Shown: one piece after another, positions 47,744 to 55,204 of the stretch | Layout of the letters: every line of letters starts with the position of its first letter | Position numbering within the stretch: position 1 is the first letter of the stretch | Source: Microbacterium galbinum | Lineage (GTDB): Bacteria; Actinomycetota; Actinomycetes; Actinomycetales; Microbacteriaceae | Length of the DNA: 64,000 nt | Assembly (NCBI RefSeq): GCF_023091225.1 | Contig: NZ_JAHWXM010000002.1 | Span: 124,001 to 188,000 of the forward strand | Reading direction: 5' to 3' | Translations under genes and position numbers: made by a program | The notes under the pieces: generated by a model | Databases searched by the model: none | What the model saw: only the letters and a program-made list of their open reading frames with translations | Told to the model about the DNA's origin: nothing

Positions 47744-48850
47744 TCAGAGTGCGGGGGTGTCGACCCAGCGCTGCTCGTCGGCGGCGATCAGCACGGCCTC
47801 GGTGAGTCGAGCGGCGCGCACCCCGTCGTCGAAGGTGGGCAGGCCGTCGGGTGACTCACCGCGGATCGCCGCGTAGGCGTCGGCGACGAAGCCGTTGAAG
47901 GCGTCCTGATAGCCCTGCGCGTGACCGGCGGGAACGGTCGAGAACCGGGCGACTCCGGGGTGAGCGGTCTGCGGGTCGCGGAAGAGGTGCCTGCTGCCCT
48001 CGCGCTCGCCGATCCACAGCTCCTCCGGGCGCTCCTGGTCGAAGCGGATGCTCGCCTGCGTACCGTGGAGTTCGAGGGTGAGGGAGTTCTTGCGGCCGGC
48101 GGCCATCTGCGAGATCAGCAGCGTGCCGATCGCGCCCGACTCCATCTCGACGAGGATCGACACGGCGTCCTCGTTGGTGACGGCGCGCCCGGCGCGCTCG
48201 GCGTAGACGCGGCGCGTGCGGGCGGTGAGGCGCACGATCCGCTCCCCCGCGACGAACTCGAGCAGGTCGCACAGGTGCGAGCCGATGTCGGCGAAGGCGC
48301 GGGAGGGTCCGCCGTCGGCGGAGGTGACGCGCCAGTCGTCGTCGCCGGGCAGGAGCATCCAGTCCTGCAGGTATCCGCAGTCCACCGTGAGGAGATCTCC
48401 GATCTCACCGGCGGCGACGCGGGCGCGGGCCTCGCGCACCATCGGGTGGTACCGGTAGACGAAGGGCACCGCGGCGACCACACCGCGCTCGGCGGCTGCG
48501 GCGGCGAGCGCGCGGGCGTCGTCGACGTGCGTGGCGAGCGGCTTCTCGCAGATCACGTGCACGCCGGCCTCGATCACCGCGAGGGCGAAGGCGGCGTGGG
48601 TGGCGTTGGGGGTGCACACGTGCACCACGTCCACGTCCTGGGTGAGCAGTTCGGCGAGATCCTCGGCGGCGCGTTCGATCCCGAGGTCCTGAGCGGCGGT
48701 GAGGGCCCGCTCCCGCGAGGAGCTCGCGAGCACTGCGGTGGTGGCACCGGCGGCGCGTGCTGCGCGGCTGTGCACCTGGGCCATGAATCCTCCGCCGAGG
48801 AATCCGGATCGGATCGTCCCGACGCCGGTAGCTGTGACGTCCGTTGTCAT
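47744..48850 (-). CDS. Gfo/Idh/MocA family dehydrogenase, first gene of glycoside operon
   Basis: 368 residues. Rossmann motif FLGGGFMAQVHSRA, the EKP motif in CEKPLATH and DIGSHLCDLLEFVAG in the catalytic domain. Probably interconverts a keto-sugar and its alcohol with NAD(P)H, complementing the FAD oxidase downstream. ATG 48850 follows CAGAAT by 7 nt; leader and RBS are absent or minimal. Divergent from the ROK gene across 115 bp. Confidence 0.9.
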   Translation of the reverse strand: MTTDVTATGVGTIRSGFLGGGFMAQVHSRAARAAGATTAVLASSSRERALTAAQDLGIERAAEDLAELLTQDVDVVHVCTPNATHAAFALAVIEAGVHVICEKPLATHVDDARALAAAAAERGVVAAVPFVYRYHPMVREARARVAAGEIGDLLTVDCGYLQDWMLLPGDDDWRVTSADGGPSRAFADIGSHLCDLLEFVAGERIVRLTARTRRVYAERAGRAVTNEDAVSILVEMESGAIGTLLISQMAAGRKNSLTLELHGTQASIRFDQERPEELWIGEREGSRHLFRDPQTAHPGVARFSTVPAGHAQGYQDAFNGFVADAYAAIRGESPDGLPTFDDGVRAARLTEAVLIAADEQRWVDTPAL

Positions 48851-48857
48851 GCCGATG

Positions 48858-48863
48858 ATTCTG
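48858..48863 (-). promoter_or_regulatory. Possible -10 box CAGAAT of the glycoside operon
   Basis: CAGAAT, 7 nt, ATG 48850 on the minus strand. The -35 region would fall on the CTTTTG/CAAAAG inverted repeat. Confidence 0.4.
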
Positions 48864-48878
48864 ACACGAGTCCTCCTA

Positions 48879-48902
48879 CTTTTGCTAGATCTTCGTCAAA
48901 AG
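48879..48902. promoter_or_regulatory. ROK operator candidate, CTTTTG-N12-CAAAAG
   Basis: Perfect 6-bp inverted repeat separated by 12 nt in the AT-rich divergent intergenic region between the dehydrogenase operon and the ROK gene; an inner ATCTT/AAGAT repeat (48889-48893 and 48900-48904) partly overlaps. Good position for repression of the minus-strand operon. Confidence 0.5.
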
Positions 48903-48965
48903 ATTTTTCTCAATCGTCAGATCTCCTCCGCTGAGCAGTGGAAGTCCTGTGATTTACTGACCCCT

Positions 48966-50162
48966 ATGAGTGATGCGGAACGCCACCTCTCGAGCGCCTC
49001 CACGGGCGCGGGCGACATCTTCCAGCTCCTGCTGGACGGTCAGGCGCGCACCAAGGCCGACCTCGTGCACCTCACCGGCCTCGCCCGTTCCACCGTGTCG
49101 GCGCGCGTCGATGCCCTCCTCTCCGCCGGACTGCTCGTCGCCGCGGGCGAGGCCGCGTCCACCGGCGGGCGACCCCCGTCGCGCGTCGCCTTCAACCCGC
49201 GCGCGGGCCTCGTGCTGGCCGTCGACCTCGGCGCCTCACACGCCACGATCGCCATCGCCGATCTCGGCGGCAGGATCCTCGGCTCCACCACGCATCCGCT
49301 CGACATCGCCGGCGGGCCCGAGCCGGTGCTGGATCGGATGCTCGTCGAGGCCGAGGCCCTTCTCTCCGACCTCGAGACGCCCACGAGCGCGCTCGTCGGC
49401 GTCGGGATCGGCGTGCCCGGCCCGGTCGAGCACTCGACCGGCCGCCCCTACAACCCGCCGATCATGCCGGGATGGGACCGCTTCGACATCCCCGGCTACG
49501 TGCAGCGCACGTTCGACGTGCCGGTGCTCGTCGACAACGACGTGAACGTGCTCGCCCTCGGCGAGCAGACCACCAGCTTCCCCGACACCACCGATCTCAT
49601 CTTCGTCAAGGTCGCCACCGGCATCGGTGCCGGCATCATCGCGGGCGGCCAGCTGCAGCGCGGCGCGCAGGGCTCGGCCGGCGACATGGGGCACGTCCGC
49701 GTGCCGCACTCCGCCGAGTCCACGCACGCCGCCGATGAGGAGCGCGACCTCGAGGACCTCGCCAGCGGCAGCGCGATCGCCGCGTCACTGCGCGCGCAGG
49801 GGATCGACGCCGAGACCAGCCGAGACGTGACCGAACTGGTGCGGGCGGGGAACACCGCGGCGATCGAAGCGTTGCGCCAGGCCGGGCGCGACGTCGGCGA
49901 GGTGCTCGCCACGGTCGTGAACCTGCTCAACCCCTCGATCGTCGTGCTCGGCGGCAGCATCGCACGAGCGGGCGAGCACCTGCTGGCCGGTGTCCGCGAG
50001 GTCGTCTACCGCCGATCGATCCCCCTCGCCACGCAGCATCTCGCCATCGTGCAGTCCCCGACCGGGGAGCGCGCCGCGGTGCTGGGCGCGGCGATCATGG
50101 TCGCCCGCGAGGTGCTCTCCCCCGCCAACGTCGAACGATACGTGTCGGTGAGAACCCGATGA
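48966..50162 (+). CDS. ROK family transcriptional regulator
   Basis: 398 residues. An N-terminal winged HTH (about 20-65; TKADLVHLTGLARSTVSARVDALLSAGLL) is followed by a ROK kinase-like domain with the DLGASHATIAIAD phosphate loop and GIGVPGPVE. The usual CPCG-type zinc cysteines are absent: the corresponding region reads GDMGHVRVPHSAESTH. Expected to repress the divergent glycoside operon and respond to a sugar. No Shine-Dalgarno before ATG 48966; TTTACT lies 7 nt upstream. Confidence 0.9.
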   Translation: MSDAERHLSSASTGAGDIFQLLLDGQARTKADLVHLTGLARSTVSARVDALLSAGLLVAAGEAASTGGRPPSRVAFNPRAGLVLAVDLGASHATIAIADLGGRILGSTTHPLDIAGGPEPVLDRMLVEAEALLSDLETPTSALVGVGIGVPGPVEHSTGRPYNPPIMPGWDRFDIPGYVQRTFDVPVLVDNDVNVLALGEQTTSFPDTTDLIFVKVATGIGAGIIAGGQLQRGAQGSAGDMGHVRVPHSAESTHAADEERDLEDLASGSAIAASLRAQGIDAETSRDVTELVRAGNTAAIEALRQAGRDVGEVLATVVNLLNPSIVVLGGSIARAGEHLLAGVREVVYRRSIPLATQHLAIVQSPTGERAAVLGAAIMVAREVLSPANVERYVSVRTR

Positions 50163-50767
50163 TTTCGCCCTATGAGCGCGCGCTCGGAGATCGCATCTCC
50201 GAGCTCCACCCGAAGACCGCCTGGTACTTCCGCACGATCCCCGATGGTCAGGTCGGCATCGGTACCGGGGTCTTCACCCGAGCCGGGTCCCCGCATCGCT
50301 GGCTGTGGCCGGTCTTCCGCATCGCCGAGTCCCTGGGCGTCGCGTTCGCCGGGTGGGAGCGCGACGTGCCCTTCCGCATCGAGAACCGCACCGTCGGCGG
50401 CACGGCCGTCGCGGTGCGGTACTTCGACCTCCCCGGCCGCACCTGGGTCATGCCCGACACGGTCGCCCTCGGCGAGAATCGCATCCTCCGCAACGAGATC
50501 GGCCCTCACCGCACCGTCGTGACGACCTTCGACCTCGACGTGCAGGACGGCGCGGTCGTGCTCACCATCCGACGGGTCGGGATGCGGTTCGGGCGGGTGC
50601 GCATCGCCGCTCCGCGCTTTCTGCGCCCGCGCATCGGCCTCGTCGAGCGCTGGGACGACGGCCGGCAGCAGCACCACGTGAACATGACCATCGACGCGCC
50701 ACTCCTCGGTCGCGTCTACGAGTACACGGGCTACTTCGACTACGTGATCGAGAGCGAGACCCCGTGA
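50159..50767 (+). CDS. DUF4166 domain protein
   Basis: 202 residues, no signal peptide. Contains RISELHPKTAWYF near the start and RTWVMPDTVAL... ERWDDGRQQHHVNM typical of DUF4166, whose function is unknown. The start ATG 50159 overlaps the ROK stop (ATGA) and the stop overlaps the next start (GTGA), so it is translated in a regulator-DUF4166-epimerase unit. Confidence 0.8.
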   Translation: MISPYERALGDRISELHPKTAWYFRTIPDGQVGIGTGVFTRAGSPHRWLWPVFRIAESLGVAFAGWERDVPFRIENRTVGGTAVAVRYFDLPGRTWVMPDTVALGENRILRNEIGPHRTVVTTFDLDVQDGAVVLTIRRVGMRFGRVRIAAPRFLRPRIGLVERWDDGRQQHHVNMTIDAPLLGRVYEYTGYFDYVIESETP

Positions 50768-51780
50768 CCGATGCCACGCCCCTCCCCGCGGGCCCCGTCG
50801 TCATCGGCGGCTCCTCGGGATTCATGGGCAGGCACCTCGTCCCGCGCCTGCGGTCCGCCGGACGCGAGGTCATCACGATCTCGCGATCCGGGGCCGACAT
50901 CTCCTGGGGCGACCAGCGCGCGATCGATCGCGCCGTCGACGGCGCGTCGCTCGTGATCGGTTTGGCCGGCAAGAGCGTGAACTGCCGATACACCCCCGAG
51001 AACCGCGCCCAGATCTTCCGGTCGCGGCTCGACACCACCGCGTCGCTGAGCTCGGCCATCGCCGACGCGACGGACCCGCCACCCCTGTGGATCAACTCCT
51101 CGACGGCGACGATCTACCGCCATGCCGAGGATCGACCGATGACCGAGTCGTCCGGGGATCTCGGCGCCGGTTTCTCCGTGGACGTGGCGAAGGCCTGGGA
51201 GCGCGCTCTGTTCGCCGACGATCTGCCGCACACCCGACGGGTCGCACTGCGCAGCGCCATCGTGCTCGGTCACGGCGGTGTGCTCGGTCCGCTCGAACGC
51301 CTGGCGAGACTCGGGCTGGGCGGCGCACAGCACGACGGACGCTGGCCCGTCAGCCGGGCGCGCCGCACCGCCGGAACCGGGCACTTCCCGGGAGCACTCC
51401 ACGGCACGCAGAGGTTCAGCTGGGTGCACGTCGACGACGTGGCCCGGATCATCGACTTCCTCGAGGTCACCCCCTCGATCGAGGGCCCGGTGAACGCGGC
51501 CTCCCCGAACCCCTCCGACAACGCCGGGTTCATGGCCACCGTGCGCCGAGTGCTCGGCGTCGGCTTCGGGCCCCCGCTCCCCCGATGGATGCTCGAACTC
51601 GGCGCCATCGGCATCCGCACCGAGACCGAACTGGTCCTGAAGAGCCGCTGGGTCATCCCCGAGAAGCTCACGACCGCCGGGTTCGCCTTCGCCTATCCGG
51701 AGCTCGAGGGCGCGGTCCGTGAATCCTTCTCGCGCACGTCGCGCAGCGCCGGCTCCAGCTCGGGGAAGGCGAAGGCGTAG
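50764..51780 (+). CDS. SDR39U1-type NAD(P)-binding epimerase (TIGR01777 family)
   Basis: 338 residues. N-terminal Rossmann GGSSGFMGRHLV, VIGLAGKSVNCRY and the SSTATIYRH / FSWVHVDD motifs of the family; DUF1731-like C-terminus. Function of the family is uncertain. GTG 50764 is fixed by the GTGA overlap with DUF4166. Its last 88 bp overlap antisense the end of a homologous gene on the other strand; the tail SAGSSSGKAKA is read from the complement of the partner's FAFPELE segment. Confidence 0.85.
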   Translation: MTDATPLPAGPVVIGGSSGFMGRHLVPRLRSAGREVITISRSGADISWGDQRAIDRAVDGASLVIGLAGKSVNCRYTPENRAQIFRSRLDTTASLSSAIADATDPPPLWINSSTATIYRHAEDRPMTESSGDLGAGFSVDVAKAWERALFADDLPHTRRVALRSAIVLGHGGVLGPLERLARLGLGGAQHDGRWPVSRARRTAGTGHFPGALHGTQRFSWVHVDDVARIIDFLEVTPSIEGPVNAASPNPSDNAGFMATVRRVLGVGFGPPLPRWMLELGAIGIRTETELVLKSRWVIPEKLTTAGFAFAYPELEGAVRESFSRTSRSAGSSSGKAKA

Positions 51781-52694
51781 CCTGCGTCCTCGAGCACACC
51801 GGGAGCGATCCACCGACTGTTGAGCACCAGATCCGGCTCGGCGCGCAGCACCCACATCGCCGGCTCGAGCATGAACCGCCACGAGGGCAGCCCGATCGGC
51901 ATCCCGACGACACGACGCAGCGCCCGCATCAGTCCGCGGTTGTCCACGACGCCCGGCGCCGACATGTTCACCGGACCCGAGATGCGCGCGTCGTCGCGGA
52001 TGAACCGCACGGCTCCCACGAGGTCGTCGATGTGGATCCAGCTGAACCGCTGATGCCCGCGGGACCGCCGTCCCAGCGGCTTCCGCGGCTCGGTCGGGTG
52101 CGGGCCGATGCCGCGATAGCGCCGGTGCGGGAACCACCAGCCGTCGAACTGCGGCCCGCCGACGCCGAAGCGAGCGAGGCGGAAGAGCAGTGCCGGCGCG
52201 GGACCGTCGCCGACCACGAAGGTGATCCGCAGCGCCACGCGCCTCGTCGACGGCAGATCGCCCCGGAACAGCTCGGCTTCCCAGGCCCGGGTCACGTCCG
52301 GCAGGAAGCCGGTGTCGCGCTCGGTGTCGGCCTCGGTCTGAGCGCGGTCGAGCGCGTAGCGATAGACCGCCGCGCTGGATGCGTTCATCCAGACGGCGGG
52401 CGGATGCTCGGCTCCCGCGATGGCGTCGTGGAGCGCGCGGGTCGTGTCGATGCGCGACTGGAGGATCTCCTCGCGATTGCGATCGGTGAACCGCGCGTTG
52501 ATGCTCTTGCCCGCGAGACCGATGACCAGGTCCGCGCCGTCGACGACGCGCCGGATCGAGGCGGGGTCGTCCCAGCGGGCGTCCGGGCCGTGGCGGCCGA
52601 TCACGCTCACCGCGTATCCGTCGGCCTCGAGCGCCTGGGTCAGCGCCGTGCCGACGAACCCGCTGCCGCCGCCGATGACGGCCCGTTTCGCCAT
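51693..52694 (-). CDS. SDR39U1-type NAD(P)-binding epimerase, convergent paralogue
   Basis: 333 residues. Motifs parallel the plus-strand homologue: GGGSGFVGTALTQAL, VIGLAGKSINARF, NASSAAVYRY, FSWIHIDDLVGAV and a DUF1731-like end. ATG 52694 lies 1 bp after the stop of the PLDc_N gene. The tail TAPSSSG is encoded by the complement of the partner's AYPELEG segment, so each gene ends inside the other's conserved C-terminal motif. Confidence 0.87.
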   Translation of the reverse strand: MAKRAVIGGGSGFVGTALTQALEADGYAVSVIGRHGPDARWDDPASIRRVVDGADLVIGLAGKSINARFTDRNREEILQSRIDTTRALHDAIAGAEHPPAVWMNASSAAVYRYALDRAQTEADTERDTGFLPDVTRAWEAELFRGDLPSTRRVALRITFVVGDGPAPALLFRLARFGVGGPQFDGWWFPHRRYRGIGPHPTEPRKPLGRRSRGHQRFSWIHIDDLVGAVRFIRDDARISGPVNMSAPGVVDNRGLMRALRRVVGMPIGLPSWRFMLEPAMWVLRAEPDLVLNSRWIAPGVLEDAGYAFAFPELEPALRDVREKDSRTAPSSSG

Positions 52695-52695
52695 G

Positions 52696-53082
52696 TCAGA
52701 GGCCTTCCCCGCCGGATTCGCCGGCATCTCGCTTGCGCTTCTCGATCTCCTCGCGCAGGCGCCATTCCTCGATCTCGCGGTCGAGGTCGGCGATCTGCTG
52801 CTCGGTCGTGCGGATGTCGCGGGGCGGCGCCGGGGGTGCCTCGGTGCCCGTCGACGGGGCCGTGCGAGGAGCCCTCCGCAGACGTGGGATCGCGATCCCC
52901 GCGTCGCCGTAATCCCGGCCGAGGCCGAACCAGAGGAGCGCTCCGAGGAGCGGCAGCAGGATCACCACGATCAGCCAGACGAGGCGGGGCAGGAACCGCA
53001 CCTGCGAGTCCTCGCGCCGCACGATGTCGACCACCGCGCCGATCGTCAGCGCGAGAGTGATGATCGTGAACAGGAACGGCAT
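52696..53082 (-). CDS. Small membrane protein with PLDc_N-like domain
   Basis: 128 residues. Two hydrophobic helices (about 1-22 and 33-53) with RREDSQVRFLPRLVWLIVVILLPLLG between, the phospholipase D nuclease N-terminal pattern. A charged coiled-coil-like tail follows (QQIADLDREIEEWRLREEIEKRKRD). Function unknown. The start ATG 53082 lies 6 nt after TACTCT. A longer in-frame reading begins 19 codons upstream but is interrupted by that promoter. Confidence 0.75.
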   Translation of the reverse strand: MPFLFTIITLALTIGAVVDIVRREDSQVRFLPRLVWLIVVILLPLLGALLWFGLGRDYGDAGIAIPRLRRAPRTAPSTGTEAPPAPPRDIRTTEQQIADLDREIEEWRLREEIEKRKRDAGESGGEGL

Positions 53083-53088
53083 GAACTC

Positions 53089-53094
53089 AGAGTA
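53089..53094 (-). promoter_or_regulatory. -10 box TACTCT, leaderless promoter of PLDc_N gene
   Basis: TACTCT, 6 nt, ATG 53082 on the minus strand. Confidence 0.6.
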
Positions 53095-53096
53095 GA

Positions 53097-54026
53097 TCAG
53101 GGAAGCAGGTGCCCGGCAGCCCGGAACAGCTCGTACCACTCCTCACGGGTGAGTTCGACATCCGCCCCGGCCGCGGCATCCGTCACCCGCTCGGGCGTCG
53201 TGGTGCCGAGGACGACCTGCATGCGCGCCGGGTGACGGACGATCCACGCCGTCGCGATCGCGATCGGCGTCACGCCGTGCGCGGCGGCGAGCCGGTCGAT
53301 GACCGCGTTCAGCTCGGCGTACTGCGGGTTGCCGAGGAAGACGCCGGTGAAGAAGCCGCCCTGGAACGGCGACCACGCCTGGATCGTGATGCCGTTGATG
53401 CGGCAGTACTCGACGATCCCGCCGCCGTCGCGCACGATGCTCTGGTCCTCGGCCGCCATGTTCATCGCGATCGGCTGGGCGATGATCGGGGCGTGCGTGA
53501 TCGAGAGCTGCAGCTGGTTCGCGACGAGGGGCTGGCGCACCGCGGTGCGCAGCAGGTCGATCTGGCGCGGCGTGTGGTTCGACACCCCGAATGCGCGCAC
53601 CTTGCCCGAGGCTTCGAGCTCGTCGAACGCCCGCGCGACCTCCTCGGGTTCGACCAGCGCGTCCGGGCGGTGCAGCAGCAGCACGTCGAGGCGGTCGGTT
53701 CGCAGCGAACGCAGAGATCCCTCGACCTGCGCGACGATGTGCTCGTACGAGAAGTCGAACATCCCCTTGTCGGGCACGATGCCGCACTTGGTCTGCAGCA
53801 CGATCTCGTCGCGCTCGGCGGCGGTGAGACGCAGGGCAGCGGCGAACCGGGACTCGCAGTGGTGCATGCGTCCGCCGTAGATGTCGGCATGATCGAAGAA
53901 GTCGATCCCGGCGGCGCGCGCCGTGTCGTACAGGGCCCGGATGTGGGCGTCGTCCTTGTCGTCGATGCGCATCATCCCGGCGACGACGGCGGGTGCGGTG
54001 GTGGTTCCGAAAGGCACGGTCTTCAT
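53097..54026 (-). CDS. Aldo/keto reductase (YdhF-like)
   Basis: 309 residues, TIM-barrel oxidoreductase. Signatures: GIDFFDHADIYGG (catalytic Asp and Tyr), LLLHRPDALVEPEEVA, RAFGVSNHTPRQI, IQAWSPFQGGFF and VVLGTTTPERV. Resembles the YdhF branch. Substrate unknown. ATG 54026 lies 6 nt after TATCGT. Confidence 0.92.
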   Translation of the reverse strand: MKTVPFGTTTAPAVVAGMMRIDDKDDAHIRALYDTARAAGIDFFDHADIYGGRMHHCESRFAAALRLTAAERDEIVLQTKCGIVPDKGMFDFSYEHIVAQVEGSLRSLRTDRLDVLLLHRPDALVEPEEVARAFDELEASGKVRAFGVSNHTPRQIDLLRTAVRQPLVANQLQLSITHAPIIAQPIAMNMAAEDQSIVRDGGGIVEYCRINGITIQAWSPFQGGFFTGVFLGNPQYAELNAVIDRLAAAHGVTPIAIATAWIVRHPARMQVVLGTTTPERVTDAAAGADVELTREEWYELFRAAGHLLP

Positions 54027-54032
54027 GGCGCC

Positions 54033-54038
54033 ACGATA
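54033..54038 (-). promoter_or_regulatory. -10 box TATCGT, leaderless promoter of YdhF-like gene
   Basis: TATCGT, 6 nt, ATG 54026 on the minus strand. About 20 bp upstream lies the 7-bp tandem repeat. Confidence 0.6.
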
Positions 54039-54058
54039 TCGCGGCGGCGGGCACCCGC

Positions 54059-54091
54059 GTCAGTGGTCAGTGGTCAGTGGTCAGTGGTCAG
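54059..54091. repeat. Tandem repeat (GTCAGTG) x 4.7
   Basis: Perfect 7-bp repeat of 33 bp upstream of the aldo/keto reductase promoter, reaching into the last bases of the HTH gene on the same strand. Seven is not a multiple of three, so slippage would alter the C-terminus of the HTH gene or promoter spacing. Confidence 0.95.
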
Positions 54092-54315
54092 CGACCCGAG
54101 CGCAGGTCAGGGAGGAGGGATGCCGGCGAACGATCCAGCGCCTCGGCGATGCGCGCGAGGTCGACGACGCTGATGTCGGCCTGCGCGTCGAGCTTGCGAC
54201 GTAGGGTGGAGTAGGCGATTCCGGAGTGCTCCGCGAGCCATCTCTTCGAACGCTGACTCTCACGCAGGGCGGAGACGATCGCGGATGCCACCAATTGTCG
54301 ATCATCTGCCGTCAC
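54088..54315 (-). CDS. Small XRE-like helix-turn-helix protein
   Basis: 75 residues, almost only an HTH: KRWLAEHSGIAYSTLRRKLDAQADISVVDLARIAEALDRSPASLLPDL. DNA-binding regulator. GTG 54315 (after TACTGT and 6 nt) is preferred; an upstream in-frame ATG at 54384 would place the coding region over the inverted-repeat operator. Divergent from the second HTH gene. Confidence 0.8.
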   Translation of the reverse strand: MTADDRQLVASAIVSALRESQRSKRWLAEHSGIAYSTLRRKLDAQADISVVDLARIAEALDRSPASLLPDLRSGR

Positions 54316-54321
54316 ACGTAG

Positions 54322-54327
54322 ACAGTA
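54322..54327 (-). promoter_or_regulatory. -10 box TACTGT, leaderless promoter of small HTH gene
   Basis: TACTGT, 6 nt, GTG 54315 on the minus strand. Confidence 0.6.
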
Positions 54328-54335
54328 TCCTCCCG

Positions 54336-54367
54336 ATTGGCGACACGCAACACCGCGTGTGTCCAAT
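54336..54367. promoter_or_regulatory. 32-bp inverted repeat, operator candidate between divergent HTH genes
   Basis: Arms ATTGGCGACACGC (54336-54348) and GCGTGTGTCCAAT (54355-54367) match in 11 of 13 positions around a 6-nt spacer. It overlaps the likely -35 of the minus promoter and lies just upstream of the plus promoter. Confidence 0.6.
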
Positions 54368-54396
54368 ATGACGGCATACTGCATCCATCACGGTGC

Positions 54397-54402
54397 TATC
54401 GT
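54397..54402 (+). promoter_or_regulatory. -10 box TATCGT, leaderless promoter of HTH-ImmA unit
   Basis: TATCGT, 7 nt, GTG 54410. Confidence 0.55.
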
Positions 54403-54409
54403 GACTCGT

Positions 54410-54787
54410 GTGAAGACATCAGCGGAGCTGTTCAACGCGGCCGTCGGCCGTCAGCTGCGGGCCGAGATCGCCGCCGCAGGAAGCAGCATCGCCGCCATGG
54501 CGCGCGATGCGGGAGTCGCGCGGAGCGCGCTCGACAACTACGTCACCGGCAAACGCGCCATCCCCGTGCCGGTCGTCTACACGGTCTGCGCGATCATCAA
54601 CGTCGCTCCGCACCTCGTGCTCGCGCGCGCCGAAGAGCGCCTGAGCGCCGACATCGCGAGCGCCCCGGCGACGATCACTCCCCTGCACCGCCGCCCCGAT
54701 GTCGCACCCCTCGGCCAGGATGTCCCTGAAGTCGCCTTCGGCTCTCCCCTCCCGCACGATCGCGACACCGACGACCTCTACTCGTAG
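54410..54787 (+). CDS. XRE-like helix-turn-helix protein
   Basis: 125 residues. HTH in about 10-60: GRQLRAEIAAAGSSIAAMARDAGVARSALDNYVTGKRAIPVPVVYTVCAIINV. The C-terminal half is unstructured-looking and rich in Pro and Asp. GTG 54410 is chosen because of the TANNNT box; the ORF can be extended 17 codons upstream. Immediately followed (7 bp) by an ImmA/IrrE-type protease gene that may cleave it or its partner. Confidence 0.82.
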   Translation: MKTSAELFNAAVGRQLRAEIAAAGSSIAAMARDAGVARSALDNYVTGKRAIPVPVVYTVCAIINVAPHLVLARAEERLSADIASAPATITPLHRRPDVAPLGQDVPEVAFGSPLPHDRDTDDLYS

Positions 54788-54794
54788 GAACGAC

Positions 54795-55196
54795 ATGGAC
54801 CCGCAGCTCCTCCGCCTCGCCGAGGAGCGCGGGCTGCACATCGTCGAACGCGCCGGCCCCACGCGCGGCGGCTTCGACCCCGCGCACAGCATCATCCGCG
54901 TCGCCCCCGGCATGAGCGCCCGCACCACCCGCAGCGTCCTGGCCCACGAACTCGGGCACGCCACGCTCCGTCACGCGCCGACGACGCACGCGCGCCTGCG
55001 CGCTCGCCAGGAGCGCCAGGCCGATGCCTGGGCCGCACGCCTCCTGATCTCCCCGCAGGCCTACGCCGCCGCCGAGAACCTCCGTGGGCCGCACCCGGCG
55101 AGCCTCGCGTTCGAGCTCGACGTCACGGTCGAACTGGTGATCGCCTACCAGGCGCTCCTCGCCCACCCGAGTGAACGACAGCGCCGCGCTGGTTGA
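54795..55196 (+). CDS. ImmA/IrrE-family metallopeptidase
   Basis: 133 residues. The zinc protease signature LAHELGHATLRH lies near residue 57; downstream RQERQADAWAARLLI supplies the third zinc ligand Glu/Asp. Family members cleave or sequester HTH repressors (ImmR, DdrO). AGGAA RBS before ATG 54795. The upstream HTH gene, and the divergent one, are natural candidate targets (inference from family and context). Confidence 0.87.
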   Translation: MDPQLLRLAEERGLHIVERAGPTRGGFDPAHSIIRVAPGMSARTTRSVLAHELGHATLRHAPTTHARLRARQERQADAWAARLLISPQAYAAAENLRGPHPASLAFELDVTVELVIAYQALLAHPSERQRRAG

Positions 55197-55204
55197 ATGG
55201 CCGC

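Noticed and set aside
54088..55196. Prophage immunity region
   Set aside because: HTH and ImmA-like genes are present, but no integrase, portal, capsid or att-like repeats were seen nearby.
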